The notes under the pieces: generated by a model
The model's input: only the letters and a program-made list of their open reading frames with translations
The model's database searches: none
What the model was told of the DNA's origin: nothing
Translations under genes and position numbers: made by a program
Assembly: GCF_000526395.1 (NCBI RefSeq)
Contig: NZ_JAFZ01000004.1
Coordinates: 1 to 64,000 of the forward strand
DNA length: 64,000 nt
DNA from: Aminobacterium mobile DSM 12262
Lineage (GTDB): Bacteria; Synergistota; Synergistia; Synergistales; Aminobacteriaceae
Direction: 5' to 3'
Shown: positions 52,071 through 60,814 of the stretch, piece by piece
Numbering within the stretch: position 1 is the first letter of the stretch
Layout: the number at the start of each line of letters is the position of its first letter

Positions 52071-53132
52071 TTATAGCTGGTCCTTTTTTCCAATGACCTG
52101 AATAAGAGCCCCGTCATAGATCTTATCCAAGCCTTCCCTCACAAGAAAACTCCCTTCATCAAGCCCTTCTTTTATTTCTATCAAACTATTCTGACTCTCT
52201 CCCGTAACAACCTTTCTTCGCACCGCCCTCCCTTCTTTTATAAGAAAGACATAAACGTCTTTCCCCTCTCTGCGTAAAAGATCGTCAGGAATAGCTACAA
52301 CTCCGTCTTTGGCATCCAATCGAACCTTCACTTCTACAAAAGAACCTGGGGGAAGACAGACACCTTTCTCGAGAGAAATAAGGCACCGATACATACCAAT
52401 ATCCGCTAGCGCTTCAGGATCCACTCTCTTCACTACACCTCGTAAAATATTTGTATTTTGCAGTATCTGGCACTGAGTGAAAGGAGTAAAGTGCTCTATA
52501 TCCGAATAAGGAATATTGACCTCTACTTCAAGATGTTCAAGGTTCCCCAAACGAAAAAGTTCTTGCCCTGGCTCCGCTATCTCGCCTACTTCTATGTTTT
52601 TCGAGAAGATGACCCCCTTCAGAGAGGAACGAACTAATGTGCGCTTTAACAACATCTGCGCCTCTTCAAGACGAGCTTTTTTCTCAGCTACAAGAGCCAA
52701 CGCCCGCTCTACCTCCTGCTGAGAAATCCCTCCTGACGCATACAGATTTTTTTTACGTTTAAGATCTCTCTGAGCATTTTCATAATCGGCGAGTTTAGAC
52801 GCAGAATCCGAAGATTGCGCTATATTTGAAAGTTCGGCAAGAATTTGATTAGGCTCCACCTGATCTCCAACATCCACATATACAGTTGTCACATATTCCC
52901 TGACATATACCGTAACTGTCTGTTCAGAGACTGGGCGAATTTTCCCATAATATAATTTCCAATATTCCCAGTGAGACTCTTCCACCTTATAAGACATCAC
53001 TGGAATAGCTTGCTGCTGCGTTGTTACTTTAAGTGTTTCTTTATCTCCATTCGCCCATAATCGCAACAAGAGGAAGATTCCAATTACTATAGCAAGCCCC
53101 GCCACCACCCCTATAAAAAAACGAATCCTCAT
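52071..53132 (-). CDS. RND efflux periplasmic adaptor (membrane fusion protein)
   Basis: The 353-residue protein has an N-terminal membrane anchor (about 5-26), a lipoyl-type barrel-sandwich domain split by a short helical hairpin, a beta-barrel domain and a membrane-proximal domain with LLRREGKDVYVFLI. It links the RND pump to an outer-membrane channel. It is first in the operon. The ATG at 53132 has AGGAAGTGAG upstream. It lacks a lipobox, so it is probably held by the helix rather than by lipid. Confidence 0.92.
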   Translation of the reverse strand: MRIRFFIGVVAGLAIVIGIFLLLRLWANGDKETLKVTTQQQAIPVMSYKVEESHWEYWKLYYGKIRPVSEQTVTVYVREYVTTVYVDVGDQVEPNQILAELSNIAQSSDSASKLADYENAQRDLKRKKNLYASGGISQQEVERALALVAEKKARLEEAQMLLKRTLVRSSLKGVIFSKNIEVGEIAEPGQELFRLGNLEHLEVEVNIPYSDIEHFTPFTQCQILQNTNILRGVVKRVDPEALADIGMYRCLISLEKGVCLPPGSFVEVKVRLDAKDGVVAIPDDLLRREGKDVYVFLIKEGRAVRRKVVTGESQNSLIEIKEGLDEGSFLVREGLDKIYDGALIQVIGKKDQL

Positions 53133-53213
53133 GACGAAAACTCACTTCCTCTGTCTCATCAACTCCTCTTTCAGAGCTGGGGAAGTATAAACTTTATAAA
53201 CGCCCTTAACGGT

Positions 53214-53243
53214 ATAATATTCTAAAAATTTCAAGGCTGTCAA
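53214..53243 (-). promoter_or_regulatory. Promoter of the RND efflux pair
   Basis: TTGACA (53238-53243) and TATTAT (53214-53219) on the minus strand are 18 bases apart. The start site near 53207 leaves a leader of about 75 nucleotides before the adaptor gene. Confidence 0.75.
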
Positions 53244-53282
53244 GGAACGTTTTGCCCACTTAAAAATAAGGGAGGACAAGAG

Positions 53283-53310
53283 TTGACAAAGAGTAAAACA
53301 TCTGCATAAT
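53283..53310 (+). promoter_or_regulatory. Promoter of the DEAD-box helicase gene
   Basis: TTGACA (53283-53288) and CATAAT (53305-53310) are 16 bases apart on the plus strand, divergent from the RND promoter 40 bp away. The start site would be near 53317. Confidence 0.7.
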
Positions 53311-53334
53311 AGGAGAGCATAAGAAAGGGATAGT

Positions 53335-53374
53335 AAAAAGTGGCCCTCTTTTTGCAGACGGGTCACTTTTTTTA
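53335..53374 (+). terminator. Leader terminator upstream of the DEAD-box gene
   Basis: AGTGGCCC/GGGTCACT form an 8-bp stem (one G-U) flanked by A5 and T7 tracts, only about 20 bases after the predicted start site and 35 bases before the helicase ATG. It has the form of an attenuator in the 5' leader. Confidence 0.65.
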
Positions 53375-53408
53375 TGCCCCAATAGAAACGGGAGGCACTA
53401 TTACATTT

Positions 53409-55100
53409 ATGGAACAAAACTATTTTGAAGAATACAGCCTTCGGCCAGAACTTTTACGGGCCTTGGCAGAGAAAGGTTTTACAACACCTACACCTGTACA
53501 AGACCGAGTTCTATCAGAAGACATTGCCGAACGAGATATTGTCGTTCGAGCACGTACCGGATCTGGAAAAACCCTAGCTTTCCTTCTCCCCTTATTGCAA
53601 GAAACATCTCGAGGCGACCGCTCCTCCAATATTCTTATTCTTTCTCCCACTCGAGAACTTTCTCAGCAAATATGGAAAGAAGCCTGCTGGCTCGGTGATT
53701 ATCTAGATCTTTCTGTAGCATCTCTTGTAGGCGGCATGGATATGTCGCAACAGATCCGATCTTTACGCAACGGATCCGCTATTGTAACAGGAACCCCAGG
53801 GCGGGTTCTTGATCATATACGCAGAGGAACCCTTGTTACTACAGATATACATACTGTAGTTCTCGACGAAGGGGATCATATGCTCGATTTAGGTTTCAGA
53901 GAGGAACTTGAAGCTATACTTGAAAGTCTTGTGAATTGCCAAAGGACATGGCTTTTCTCAGCAACTATGCCCCCAGAGATACATTCTCTTTCTAAGAAGT
54001 TCCTTAAAAGCCCCTTGTTTATTTCTCTTTCAGAAGAAGGGGAGGCCAACGAAGACATTACGCATGAGGTCTACCTTGTTCCTTTTAAACATAAGGAAGA
54101 AGGACTCGTAAATGTTATTTTATGGGAGAAACCTGTTAGAGCCATTATTTTCTGCCATACACGGGTGGAGACAGTGGATTTAAGCCGACGACTTCACGAT
54201 GAAGGTTTTCAAGCAGTGTGTCTTCATGGCGAAATGACTCAAAGAGAACGGAACACCGCTCTCTCGCAGTTCAGAAGTGGTCGAGTACCCCTTCTCGTTG
54301 CTACAAATGTAGCAGCACGAGGTTTGGATATACAAGGAGTTTCTCACGTAATTCAGATGGGACTCCCTGATAACAGAGAAACTTTCGTACACCGTAGTGG
54401 TCGTACTGGCCGAGCCGGACATGAAGGTCGGGATTTGCTCGTCCTTTCTCCTAAAGAGGCTTCAAACTTTAAACGCATGGTAGGGCCTAAGATCAAGTTT
54501 ACGTGGAAAAATGTGCCGGATCCCAAAGATATACGGCATAAGCAGAGAGAAGCCTACGAAGAAAAAATTCTTACTGCAGATCATTATGAACAAGAAGAGT
54601 ACTTAGAGTGGGCTGACGCTCTTCTTAGCAATAATGATTCACAGAAGTTGACAGCACGTTTGCTTGGCCTACTTTTTGCCCGTAAACAATCCGGATACCC
54701 TTTAACAACAGAACTAGAACGAGAGCTCAAAGATGCTAACAGACCTAAACGTTCTCGCACCCCCAAGGAAGAACTGTGTTCATCGGCTTTTGTTATCCGT
54801 TTGGAAAGAGGCAGGAGCCACGGCTGGGATGTAGGCAAAATATTGCGGATTATATGTTCAACCCTCCATATCGAAAAATCTGGAGTTGGAGCAATCCGCC
54901 TAAAAGATGACCATTCGTTGGTAGAGCTTTTACCTACGTCAGAGAAAGAATATCGACGATACGGGAATAAACTTGTAGAAAAAGGATTACTGCATGAAGC
55001 TCTTTCTGAGACACGAAAGTCTTCTCGCAAAGGTGGGGGAAAAGGCGGAGAGAAAAAAGCAAACAAAGGTTTCCGGCACCGTAAAAAAGAAAAAAGATAA
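53409..55100 (+). CDS. DEAD-box RNA helicase with DbpA/CsdA-like C-terminal domain
   Basis: The 563-residue protein unwinds RNA. It shows motif Q (FTTPTPVQ), Walker A ARTGSGKT (48-55), PTREL, TPGRVLDH, motif III SAT, and motif VI HRSGRTGRAG. Motif II reads DEGD (153-156) rather than the usual DEAD. The C-terminal part (about 450-530) is like the RNA-binding domain of DbpA/CsdA, followed by a lysine-rich tail. The start ATG 53409 is 13 bases after GGGAGG, a rather long spacing. It is next to a convergent cold-shock gene and has a leader terminator, suggesting cold or autogenous control. Confidence 0.92.
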   Translation: MEQNYFEEYSLRPELLRALAEKGFTTPTPVQDRVLSEDIAERDIVVRARTGSGKTLAFLLPLLQETSRGDRSSNILILSPTRELSQQIWKEACWLGDYLDLSVASLVGGMDMSQQIRSLRNGSAIVTGTPGRVLDHIRRGTLVTTDIHTVVLDEGDHMLDLGFREELEAILESLVNCQRTWLFSATMPPEIHSLSKKFLKSPLFISLSEEGEANEDITHEVYLVPFKHKEEGLVNVILWEKPVRAIIFCHTRVETVDLSRRLHDEGFQAVCLHGEMTQRERNTALSQFRSGRVPLLVATNVAARGLDIQGVSHVIQMGLPDNRETFVHRSGRTGRAGHEGRDLLVLSPKEASNFKRMVGPKIKFTWKNVPDPKDIRHKQREAYEEKILTADHYEQEEYLEWADALLSNNDSQKLTARLLGLLFARKQSGYPLTTELERELKDANRPKRSRTPKEELCSSAFVIRLERGRSHGWDVGKILRIICSTLHIEKSGVGAIRLKDDHSLVELLPTSEKEYRRYGNKLVEKGLLHEALSETRKSSRKGGGKGGEKKANKGFRHRKKEKR

Positions 55101-55134
55101 AAGTTAAAAGTAAAGATATATAGAAGAGATAAAT

Positions 55135-55165
55135 AAAAAAGGGTTGCCGTTTGGCAACCCTTTTT
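55135..55165. terminator. Bidirectional terminator between helicase and csp genes
   Basis: AAAAAGGGTTGCC and GGCAACCCTTTTT form a perfect stem with a 4-base loop and A/T tracts on both sides, so it can end both convergent transcripts. Confidence 0.9.
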
Positions 55166-55195
55166 ACTATTTTCGATGAATGATTTAAAGAAAGG

Positions 55196-55396
55196 CTACA
55201 ACTTCTGAACGTTAGCAGCTTGCGGTCCCTTGTCTCCTTGTGTTACATCAAAGGAAACCCGCTGGTTTTCGCTCAATGTTTTAAATCCATCCCCCAGAAT
55301 AGCACTGTAATGGACAAAGACATCTTTTCCCTCATCGGTCGTAATAAATCCATACCCTTTACTATCATTAAACCATTTCACTGTGCCCTGAGCCAT
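55196..55396 (-). CDS. Cold-shock protein, CspA family
   Basis: The 66-residue OB-fold protein binds single-stranded RNA/DNA and melts RNA structures. It has both RNA-binding motifs: KGYGFI (13-18) and VFVHY (26-30). The ATG at 55396 follows AGGAGG; a longer reading (55459) would start before the promoter's transcription start and is rejected. A TTGACA/TATTGT promoter precedes it with a short leader of about 50 nucleotides. It is convergent with the DEAD-box helicase gene, which is often co-induced by cold. Confidence 0.94.
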   Translation of the reverse strand: MAQGTVKWFNDSKGYGFITTDEGKDVFVHYSAILGDGFKTLSENQRVSFDVTQGDKGPQAANVQKL

Positions 55397-55455
55397 AAAA
55401 GAGAAGCCTCCTAGTACTTGAATATAGAGCCGTTTCTGTATATTTCGGCTGTTAG

Positions 55456-55484
55456 ACAATACCCGATTTAGTAAATACTGTCAA
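55456..55484 (-). promoter_or_regulatory. Promoter of the cold-shock gene
   Basis: TTGACA (55479-55484) and TATTGT (55456-55461) are 17 bases apart on the minus strand, giving a start site near 55449. Confidence 0.75.
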
Positions 55485-55652
55485 GCAATCTTTAACGTTT
55501 TGCGCACCTTAAACAATTTAAGCATGCAATGAAAATTCGACAACATTCCTTTTTTAGCAGACATTTTTTATAATACACTTGTCTTAAACTTCAGCAAACA
55601 GCCTTATAAAGTATTCAAAAAAGAAATGTCATCGATCTATTATCTCTCGTGA

Positions 55653-55658
55653 TATAAT
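55653..55658 (+). promoter_or_regulatory. Extended -10 promoter of the ABC-F gene
   Basis: TATAAT at 55653-55658 is preceded by TGA, so the extended -10 TGATATAAT is present. The start site near 55665 leaves a leader of about 18-27 nucleotides. Confidence 0.55.
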
Positions 55659-55682
55659 TCCAGCCGCAGAATAGATGAAAAG

Positions 55683-57656
55683 GTGAAAAAATTGATTCAA
55701 TTGTCAAACATAACCCATTTTTTTGGAGAACAAACTCTTTATAAAGAACTAAATTGGATAATTCCTTTCGGAACTAAAACTGGATTTGTAGGAAACAATG
55801 GTAGCGGAAAGACTACTCTTTTCAAAATCCTCATGGGATCTATAGAACCCCATGAAGGGAATGTATTCTTTCCTAAAGATTGCCGTATAGGATATCTGCC
55901 CCAAGATCTTGTGGAAATAGAAGACATTCCGCTCTTAGAGTACCTACAAAAACAGGCCGGTGTCTACAAAACAGAGAAAGAACTGAAAGCCCTTGAAAAG
56001 GCTATTACTCAGGCTGTGGAAAGTGGGCAAGAATATTACCAGCTCTTAAAACATCATGATTTTATACTTCACCGCTATGAACAGCAGGGAGGCTATGAAT
56101 TCTCTGCTATGGCTCAGAAAGTCATGAAAGGATTAGGTTTTTCCAATGAAGACATCCACCGTAAAAGCAGCGAGTTTTCTGGCGGATGGAAAATGAGGAT
56201 ATCTTTAGCGGCCCTTCTCCTTTCCGCACCAGATATTCTTCTACTTGATGAACCTACCAACCATCTCGATACTGAAAGTATGGAATGGCTCGAAGAATGG
56301 CTCCTTTCCTTTAACGGAACTCTCGTGGCTATTTCCCATGACCGGAGATTTCTTGATAAGGTCTGTTCTGTTACTGCCGAACTTTCTAACAAAACTATTA
56401 CCGTATATAAAGGGAATTTCTCGTGGTATCTAGAAGAGAAAGCACGTAAAGAAGAAGAGTTAGAGCGAACTTTCAAAAAACAAAAAGAAGAGATCGAGAA
56501 GACAAAAATCTTCATTGAGCGTTTCCGTTATAAAGCAACAAAAGCAGCTCAGGTTCAAAGTAGAATTCGACAACTTGAAAAAATGGACTTCGTAGAATTA
56601 GACAGCGAGGAACGGGCTATAGCCATTCATTTTCCACCATGCCCCAGAAGTGGACATAATGTCCTTTCTGTAGAAAGGGCAGGAAAGCAGTATGATGCTC
56701 ACTGGGTCTTCAGCGATATATCGTTCAATGTAACTCGTGGTGAAAAAATTGCTTTAGTCGGAGTTAATGGAGCAGGAAAATCAACTTTATCACGACTGAT
56801 AAGCAAGGCAGAACCTCCCACTGAGGGAAAGGTTCTCTACGGTTACAATGTCAAAATGGGATTTTTCTCCCAGGAAAGCGCTCAGAACCTCGATTACAAG
56901 CGCACTGTCTGGGAAGAAATATCTCATACTGGTTATCTTGGCTCTGATGGAGAAAAACGGAATCTCCTTGGTGCCTTTCTTTTTTGCGGCGATGATATTT
57001 ATAAGTCTATATCCGTGCTTTCAGGAGGAGAAAAGTCCCGAGTCGCCTTACTTAAGCTTCTTTTAAAAGAAACAAATTTGCTGATCCTTGACGAACCAAC
57101 AAACCATCTGGACATGCGTACACGTGATATTTTTCAGCAGGCATTAATGGAATACAGTGGAACGTTGATCATCGTCTCTCACGATAGATACTTTCTCGAT
57201 AACCTGGTTTCACGTGTTATTGAAATTCGGGATGGGCAAATTTACGATTATCCCGGCAATTATTCTTATTTCATTGAGAAACGAAAAGCTCTTTCTCAAG
57301 CAGAGAAAGTAGCATTGATGAATGAAGAGGCTAAAGCCAGCAATACGAACAAAGAAAATGAGCGAAAAAGGAGACGGAAAGAAGGAGAGATACGTAATAT
57401 AATTTATCGGGAAAAGCAGAAAGTTAATAAAGTTCTCGAGCCTTTGGAACAATCCATAGCAGAACTGGAGTCAGAGAAAGCAGAAATTGAAAAACAACTT
57501 TGTTCTTCAGATTTTCTAATAAATTCGGAGGCCGTCCAAGAAGTTATGGTAAGACATAATTTCATTGAAACCCAACTTGAGGAAAAGATGAAGGAGTGGG
57601 AAGTCCTTATGGAAAAGCTAGAGGCAATAGAAGAAGAAAACACTTCGTCTGTTTAA
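55683..57656 (+). CDS. ABC-F family ATPase (translation factor type)
   Basis: The 657-residue soluble protein has two ABC ATPase domains. Walker A motifs are GNNGSGKTTL (about 38-47) and GVNGAGKSTL, and signatures are FSGGWKMRIS and LSGGEKSRVA. They are separated by a charged helical linker, the region that reaches the P-site tRNA in ABC-F factors. A C-terminal coiled coil of about 85 residues resembles Uup/YheS. It acts on stalled ribosomes and has no membrane domain. The start is GTG 55683 or TTG 55692; the TTG has GGTG six bases upstream and the GTG has only a weak site. Confidence 0.93.
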   Translation: MKKLIQLSNITHFFGEQTLYKELNWIIPFGTKTGFVGNNGSGKTTLFKILMGSIEPHEGNVFFPKDCRIGYLPQDLVEIEDIPLLEYLQKQAGVYKTEKELKALEKAITQAVESGQEYYQLLKHHDFILHRYEQQGGYEFSAMAQKVMKGLGFSNEDIHRKSSEFSGGWKMRISLAALLLSAPDILLLDEPTNHLDTESMEWLEEWLLSFNGTLVAISHDRRFLDKVCSVTAELSNKTITVYKGNFSWYLEEKARKEEELERTFKKQKEEIEKTKIFIERFRYKATKAAQVQSRIRQLEKMDFVELDSEERAIAIHFPPCPRSGHNVLSVERAGKQYDAHWVFSDISFNVTRGEKIALVGVNGAGKSTLSRLISKAEPPTEGKVLYGYNVKMGFFSQESAQNLDYKRTVWEEISHTGYLGSDGEKRNLLGAFLFCGDDIYKSISVLSGGEKSRVALLKLLLKETNLLILDEPTNHLDMRTRDIFQQALMEYSGTLIIVSHDRYFLDNLVSRVIEIRDGQIYDYPGNYSYFIEKRKALSQAEKVALMNEEAKASNTNKENERKRRRKEGEIRNIIYREKQKVNKVLEPLEQSIAELESEKAEIEKQLCSSDFLINSEAVQEVMVRHNFIETQLEEKMKEWEVLMEKLEAIEEENTSSV

Positions 57657-57817
57657 AATTATGAAAAGACACGATCCTTTTAGACGAATCGCCCCTTTTT
57701 ATGATTTTTTATAATTTTTTCAGGTCTCTATAAAACCCAAGAGATACTTCGCATATTACTTCTTAATGATAGAATACTTACAAGGAACATAGTTGTGATT
57801 CTTAAGGAGGATATGCA

Positions 57818-58618
57818 ATGAGACGATTTCCCCTCTATTTTGTAATATGTTTCTTTATAACATTATTGGTCGTTAACACAGGTTTTGCGGCTACGCTGCC
57901 CGTTATGACACCGGGACGAAAACTTCAATACCATTTTATAAAACAACTAGATCCTGAAAAAATGGTTATGATTTTCGACGAAGAGCCTGGAGAAGAGGGG
58001 TATATTCGCGACGTTTACATGGATCTTAAGGGAGCTGTTATAGGTGGGGTGCGAATTAAAAGCCTCGTTATACGAGGCTCGGGGATCCAGCTCTCTCCTG
58101 TTCACACATGGGGTGAAGACGGCCCTGAAGTAGAGCAGATATTGAATATTCACGCCAAAGGAATCATTGACGAAAACGACATTAACCAGAATCTTCTACA
58201 AAAAGAATTCGGAGACGACGATCATTGGCACAACCTTCAGCTCGATATTCATCCTGGTGGAATATATGCTAAAGGTTATTATCTGGTCCGAATGTTATTT
58301 AAACTTGATATCCTTATAGAGATAGAAAGTCGTTTGAAGATCGTAGATTTTCAACAAATATGGCTTGACCAATATACAGTACGGGTAAATCGAGTAGACA
58401 TCCCAGCTTTCATTACGGAAAAGGCCGTATCCCAAATTCAGCCTCTTCTTGACTTAAGCCGTTTTGTCTTCCCCCTTAAGTTAACGTCCATATCCTATGA
58501 TGATACGTCCATAACTCTTTCGAGTTCCAGAGAGCCAGAACCTTTTGACGGCATCATCTACCAATATGAAAAGGGGTTTTCTGACCCTGTGGTCTGCTCG
58601 CCCAAATTAAAGCGATAG
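57818..58618 (+). CDS. Secreted LmeA/DUF2993-like protein
   Basis: The 266-residue exported protein has a signal peptide (about 1-25) and a predicted beta-rich core with LVIRGSGIQLSP, a GIYAKGYYLVRM segment and an IEIESRLKIVDFQQIWLD stretch. The pattern resembles LmeA/DUF2993-type lipid-binding proteins, but I cannot confirm this by eye. The start follows AAGGAGG. Its last 61 bases overlap the convergent glucokinase gene. It lies alone downstream of the ABC-F gene. Confidence 0.72.
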   Translation: MRRFPLYFVICFFITLLVVNTGFAATLPVMTPGRKLQYHFIKQLDPEKMVMIFDEEPGEEGYIRDVYMDLKGAVIGGVRIKSLVIRGSGIQLSPVHTWGEDGPEVEQILNIHAKGIIDENDINQNLLQKEFGDDDHWHNLQLDIHPGGIYAKGYYLVRMLFKLDILIEIESRLKIVDFQQIWLDQYTVRVNRVDIPAFITEKAVSQIQPLLDLSRFVFPLKLTSISYDDTSITLSSSREPEPFDGIIYQYEKGFSDPVVCSPKLKR

Positions 58619-59547
58619 TACCCATATCGCGCCGCACCCCATAGTCCCATATCCTCTCTAAGCAAAACATACAGTGGGATGCGAGATAAAAGACTTGAAT
58701 GAGTAAGAGAGAAATTAAACTCTTCTCTAAAGAAATCGTTATTGACTAACCACGGGTTGGAAACGGCAACACCTCCGCTGATAAAGAGACCGTGCATGGG
58801 GAGTATCGTCAATGCAAAATCTCTGCAAGCCCTGGCATAGAACGAAGCAAAAAAATAAGTTGTAAGTGATGTAGAGGATATTTCAGCCACAACAGCAGGA
58901 GAAGATAGCTCTCGACCGGTGAGAAATAAATGAAGCAGAGAAAGCCCCCTCCCAGAAACAGCCATTTCTTTTGTTATATAGGGGACACTCAATCGTTTTT
59001 TCAGAAAAAGCTCGAAGTCTTTTTCTTTCTCATAAAAAGAGATGAGGGTATGCCCAGCCTCAGAAGCAACTGGAATATACTCTTCGTTTCTCCAAGGGAA
59101 GAGAGCACTATGCCCTAATCCCGTTCCCGCTCCTATCACAGCAAGAGGAGACATCTTTCGAGGAACCCCATATTGTACAACTTCCATATCCTCAGCTTGA
59201 GCAGCGAGACACCCATAGCTCTGGGCCACAAAATCATTTACTACCTCTATAGAAATCTGTGGGTATTGCTTACGAAGAACTGCCACAGGTATAGTCCATT
59301 CTACATTGGTAAGAACAACCACATCTTCATCTTCTAACGGCCCCGGGACAGCAAAAACACATCCCTGAACCTGCGCCAAGGAAAACCGCAGGTCTATCTC
59401 TGCTGCTTTTTTTAAAAGGTTAAAGAAAGAAGAAAATGCCGCAGTTTTCAGTTCTAAAGAACCTTCCAATTCGATGCTTTCCCTTCCAATCATAAAAAGT
59501 CCCAGTCGACTCGTAGTCCCACCTATATCCGCCGCTAAAATCTTCGT
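58558..59547 (-). CDS. glk: Glucokinase with ACG start
   Basis: The 329-residue protein phosphorylates glucose with ATP. The phosphate-binding motif ADIGGTTSRLG (about residues 6-16) and the catalytic VVNDFVAQS are intact, and GAGTGLGH is present. The first ATG in frame (59493) would remove the DIGGT motif. Upstream of it the frame runs back to TGATAA, leaving ACG at 59545-59547 as the codon matching the usual Met of MKILAADIGG, seven bases after AGAGGTG. ACG is therefore taken as the start. An ATT three codons later is a weaker alternative. It overlaps the convergent 57.8-kb gene by 61 bases. Confidence 0.85.
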   Translation of the reverse strand, partial: TKILAADIGGTTSRLGLFMIGRESIELEGSLELKTAAFSSFFNLLKKAAEIDLRFSLAQVQGCVFAVPGPLEDEDVVVLTNVEWTIPVAVLRKQYPQISIEVVNDFVAQSYGCLAAQAEDMEVVQYGVPRKMSPLAVIGAGTGLGHSALFPWRNEEYIPVASEAGHTLISFYEKEKDFELFLKKRLSVPYITKEMAVSGRGLSLLHLFLTGRELSSPAVVAEISSTSLTTYFFASFYARACRDFALTILPMHGLFISGGVAVSNPWLVNNDFFREEFNFSLTHSSLLSRIPLYVLLREDMGLWGAARYGYYRFNLGEQTTGSENPFSYW

Positions 59548-59562
59548 GGTTTATCACCTCTC

Positions 59563-59655
59563 TTAACTCAAAAATCTGGCCAGATACACTTGAAGCCATG
59601 CGATAAAAATTATAAAAAAAAGAATCAAAAAGAACCGAGTCATTTTCTCTTTCAT
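59563..59655 (-). CDS. 30-residue single-helix membrane micro-protein
   Basis: This small ORF starts at an ATG that overlaps the stop codon of the MBL hydrolase gene (ATGA), after GGAG, and ends just before the glucokinase ribosome site. It encodes MKEKMTRFF followed by one very hydrophobic helix (about 8-23) and a short tail YLARFLS. The coupling, the hydrophobic composition and the tight fit in the operon support translation. I do not recognise a family. The function, perhaps membrane attachment of a neighbour, is unknown. Confidence 0.6.
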   Translation of the reverse strand: MKEKMTRFFLILFFIIFIAWLQVYLARFLS

Positions 59656-60623
59656 GAAGAAGCTCCTTCTTTTTTCTCGTCAGCGAGCCCTTCTGCTATC
59701 CCGCGAAGACTGTTAGTAATAAAATATCGCTCTCGACGCTGCTCATCCACAGACATTTCATAAAATCTTTCCACATAAGGATCTTCTTTTAAGATACGAT
59801 CAACTAGATCAGGAATCGCCCCCCCTTCCTCTCTCTTCACTTTTTCTCTCCACTCATTAAGTTGCTCTAATGATCGCTTTAAAAAAAGGTCCCCATGACG
59901 CACCATTCCATAGTGAGCATAAAGTAGTAACGAACAAGGTCTTCTTAAGAGAAGTTTAATGGAATCCATAGCGGAATGGAAGAAAAATCTCGGCGGCGTT
60001 GTAGGGCGCATATAAAACTGCTTCCCTTCCATATCGCCCCAAAAAACACCTGCAGCTTCCCCTGCAAAAAGCAAAGGATTTTCACCTTCTAAAGGATAAT
60101 AAAAGGAATGATGATGGGGGGCGTGCCCTGGAGTATCCACAAAAAGAATATCTGTCAGATCTTCACGCGGAATGATAGCATCTGCAGGTACAGCTGCCAT
60201 TTCTCCATACTCCAAAGCTACTTGGCGCAATGTTTTAAGGCTAGCTTTTTGAAGACGAGATGGGTCTATTAAATGCTTTACCCCTCTATTTGGAGCTACG
60301 ACTTTGCTCTCAGGGAAATATTTTAATAAGTTTCCCACTCCGCCGGCATGATCTATATGGATATGGGTTAAAACAATATAATCTATACACGAAACACCCA
60401 CGCTCTTTAACGCATTTAAAAGTTTTGGGAGAGTGGACGTCGGGCCTGGGTCTACTAATATGGTTCTTCCCTTTTTCTCATCCCGAAGAAGCCACGACGA
60501 AAGGAAGTGGCTAAAGCCAGGGAGAGAAAGAGGAAGATCGATAAGATCTAACGTTCCTCCTTCAAATTCCAACGCACGATGAAATGTAGCTAAAGAGGCA
60601 TCAATAGGGTAAAAGTTCATCAT
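59652..60623 (-). CDS. MBL-fold metallo-hydrolase
   Basis: The 323-residue protein has the metallo-beta-lactamase metal motif THIHIDHAGG (HxHxDH), followed by further ligands in DTPGHAPHHHSFY. A C-terminal extension of about 90 residues, partly helical, is typical of GloB-like or PqsE-like members. The substrate is unknown. The start ATG 60623 follows GGGAGG at 8 bases; the longer reading from 60692 begins near the transcription start and is rejected. A TTGACA promoter precedes it, and it is first in the operon with the micro-ORF and glucokinase. Confidence 0.85.
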   Translation of the reverse strand: MMNFYPIDASLATFHRALEFEGGTLDLIDLPLSLPGFSHFLSSWLLRDEKKGRTILVDPGPTSTLPKLLNALKSVGVSCIDYIVLTHIHIDHAGGVGNLLKYFPESKVVAPNRGVKHLIDPSRLQKASLKTLRQVALEYGEMAAVPADAIIPREDLTDILFVDTPGHAPHHHSFYYPLEGENPLLFAGEAAGVFWGDMEGKQFYMRPTTPPRFFFHSAMDSIKLLLRRPCSLLLYAHYGMVRHGDLFLKRSLEQLNEWREKVKREEGGAIPDLVDRILKEDPYVERFYEMSVDEQRRERYFITNSLRGIAEGLADEKKEGASS

Positions 60624-60696
60624 TATTTTTTCCTCCCAAGGACTATCTTTTTTTAAAAAAATCATGTATCTTTTTATATTCAATGCGCACAAATAT

Positions 60697-60726
60697 AGTT
60701 TATGGAGAATGAAAAGCCTCTGTCAA
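60697..60726 (-). promoter_or_regulatory. Promoter of the MBL-glucokinase operon
   Basis: TTGACA (60721-60726) and TAAACT (60697-60702) are 18 bases apart on the minus strand, upstream of the MBL hydrolase gene. Confidence 0.65.
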
Positions 60727-60814
60727 GGAAAGACTCCCTCTATGTTATTGCGCAAAAATCTTCGTACCTTTACTATAAAATATAAACAGAAATTTTCTTA
60801 CTGGAGGTGCTGCA

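Noticed and set aside
54584-55066. Minus-strand 160-codon ORF inside the helicase gene
   Set aside because: It is a shadow frame of the lysine-rich C-terminus of the helicase.
58558-59493. Glucokinase starting at the first ATG
   Set aside because: This start removes the DIGGT phosphate-binding motif and lacks a good ribosome site.
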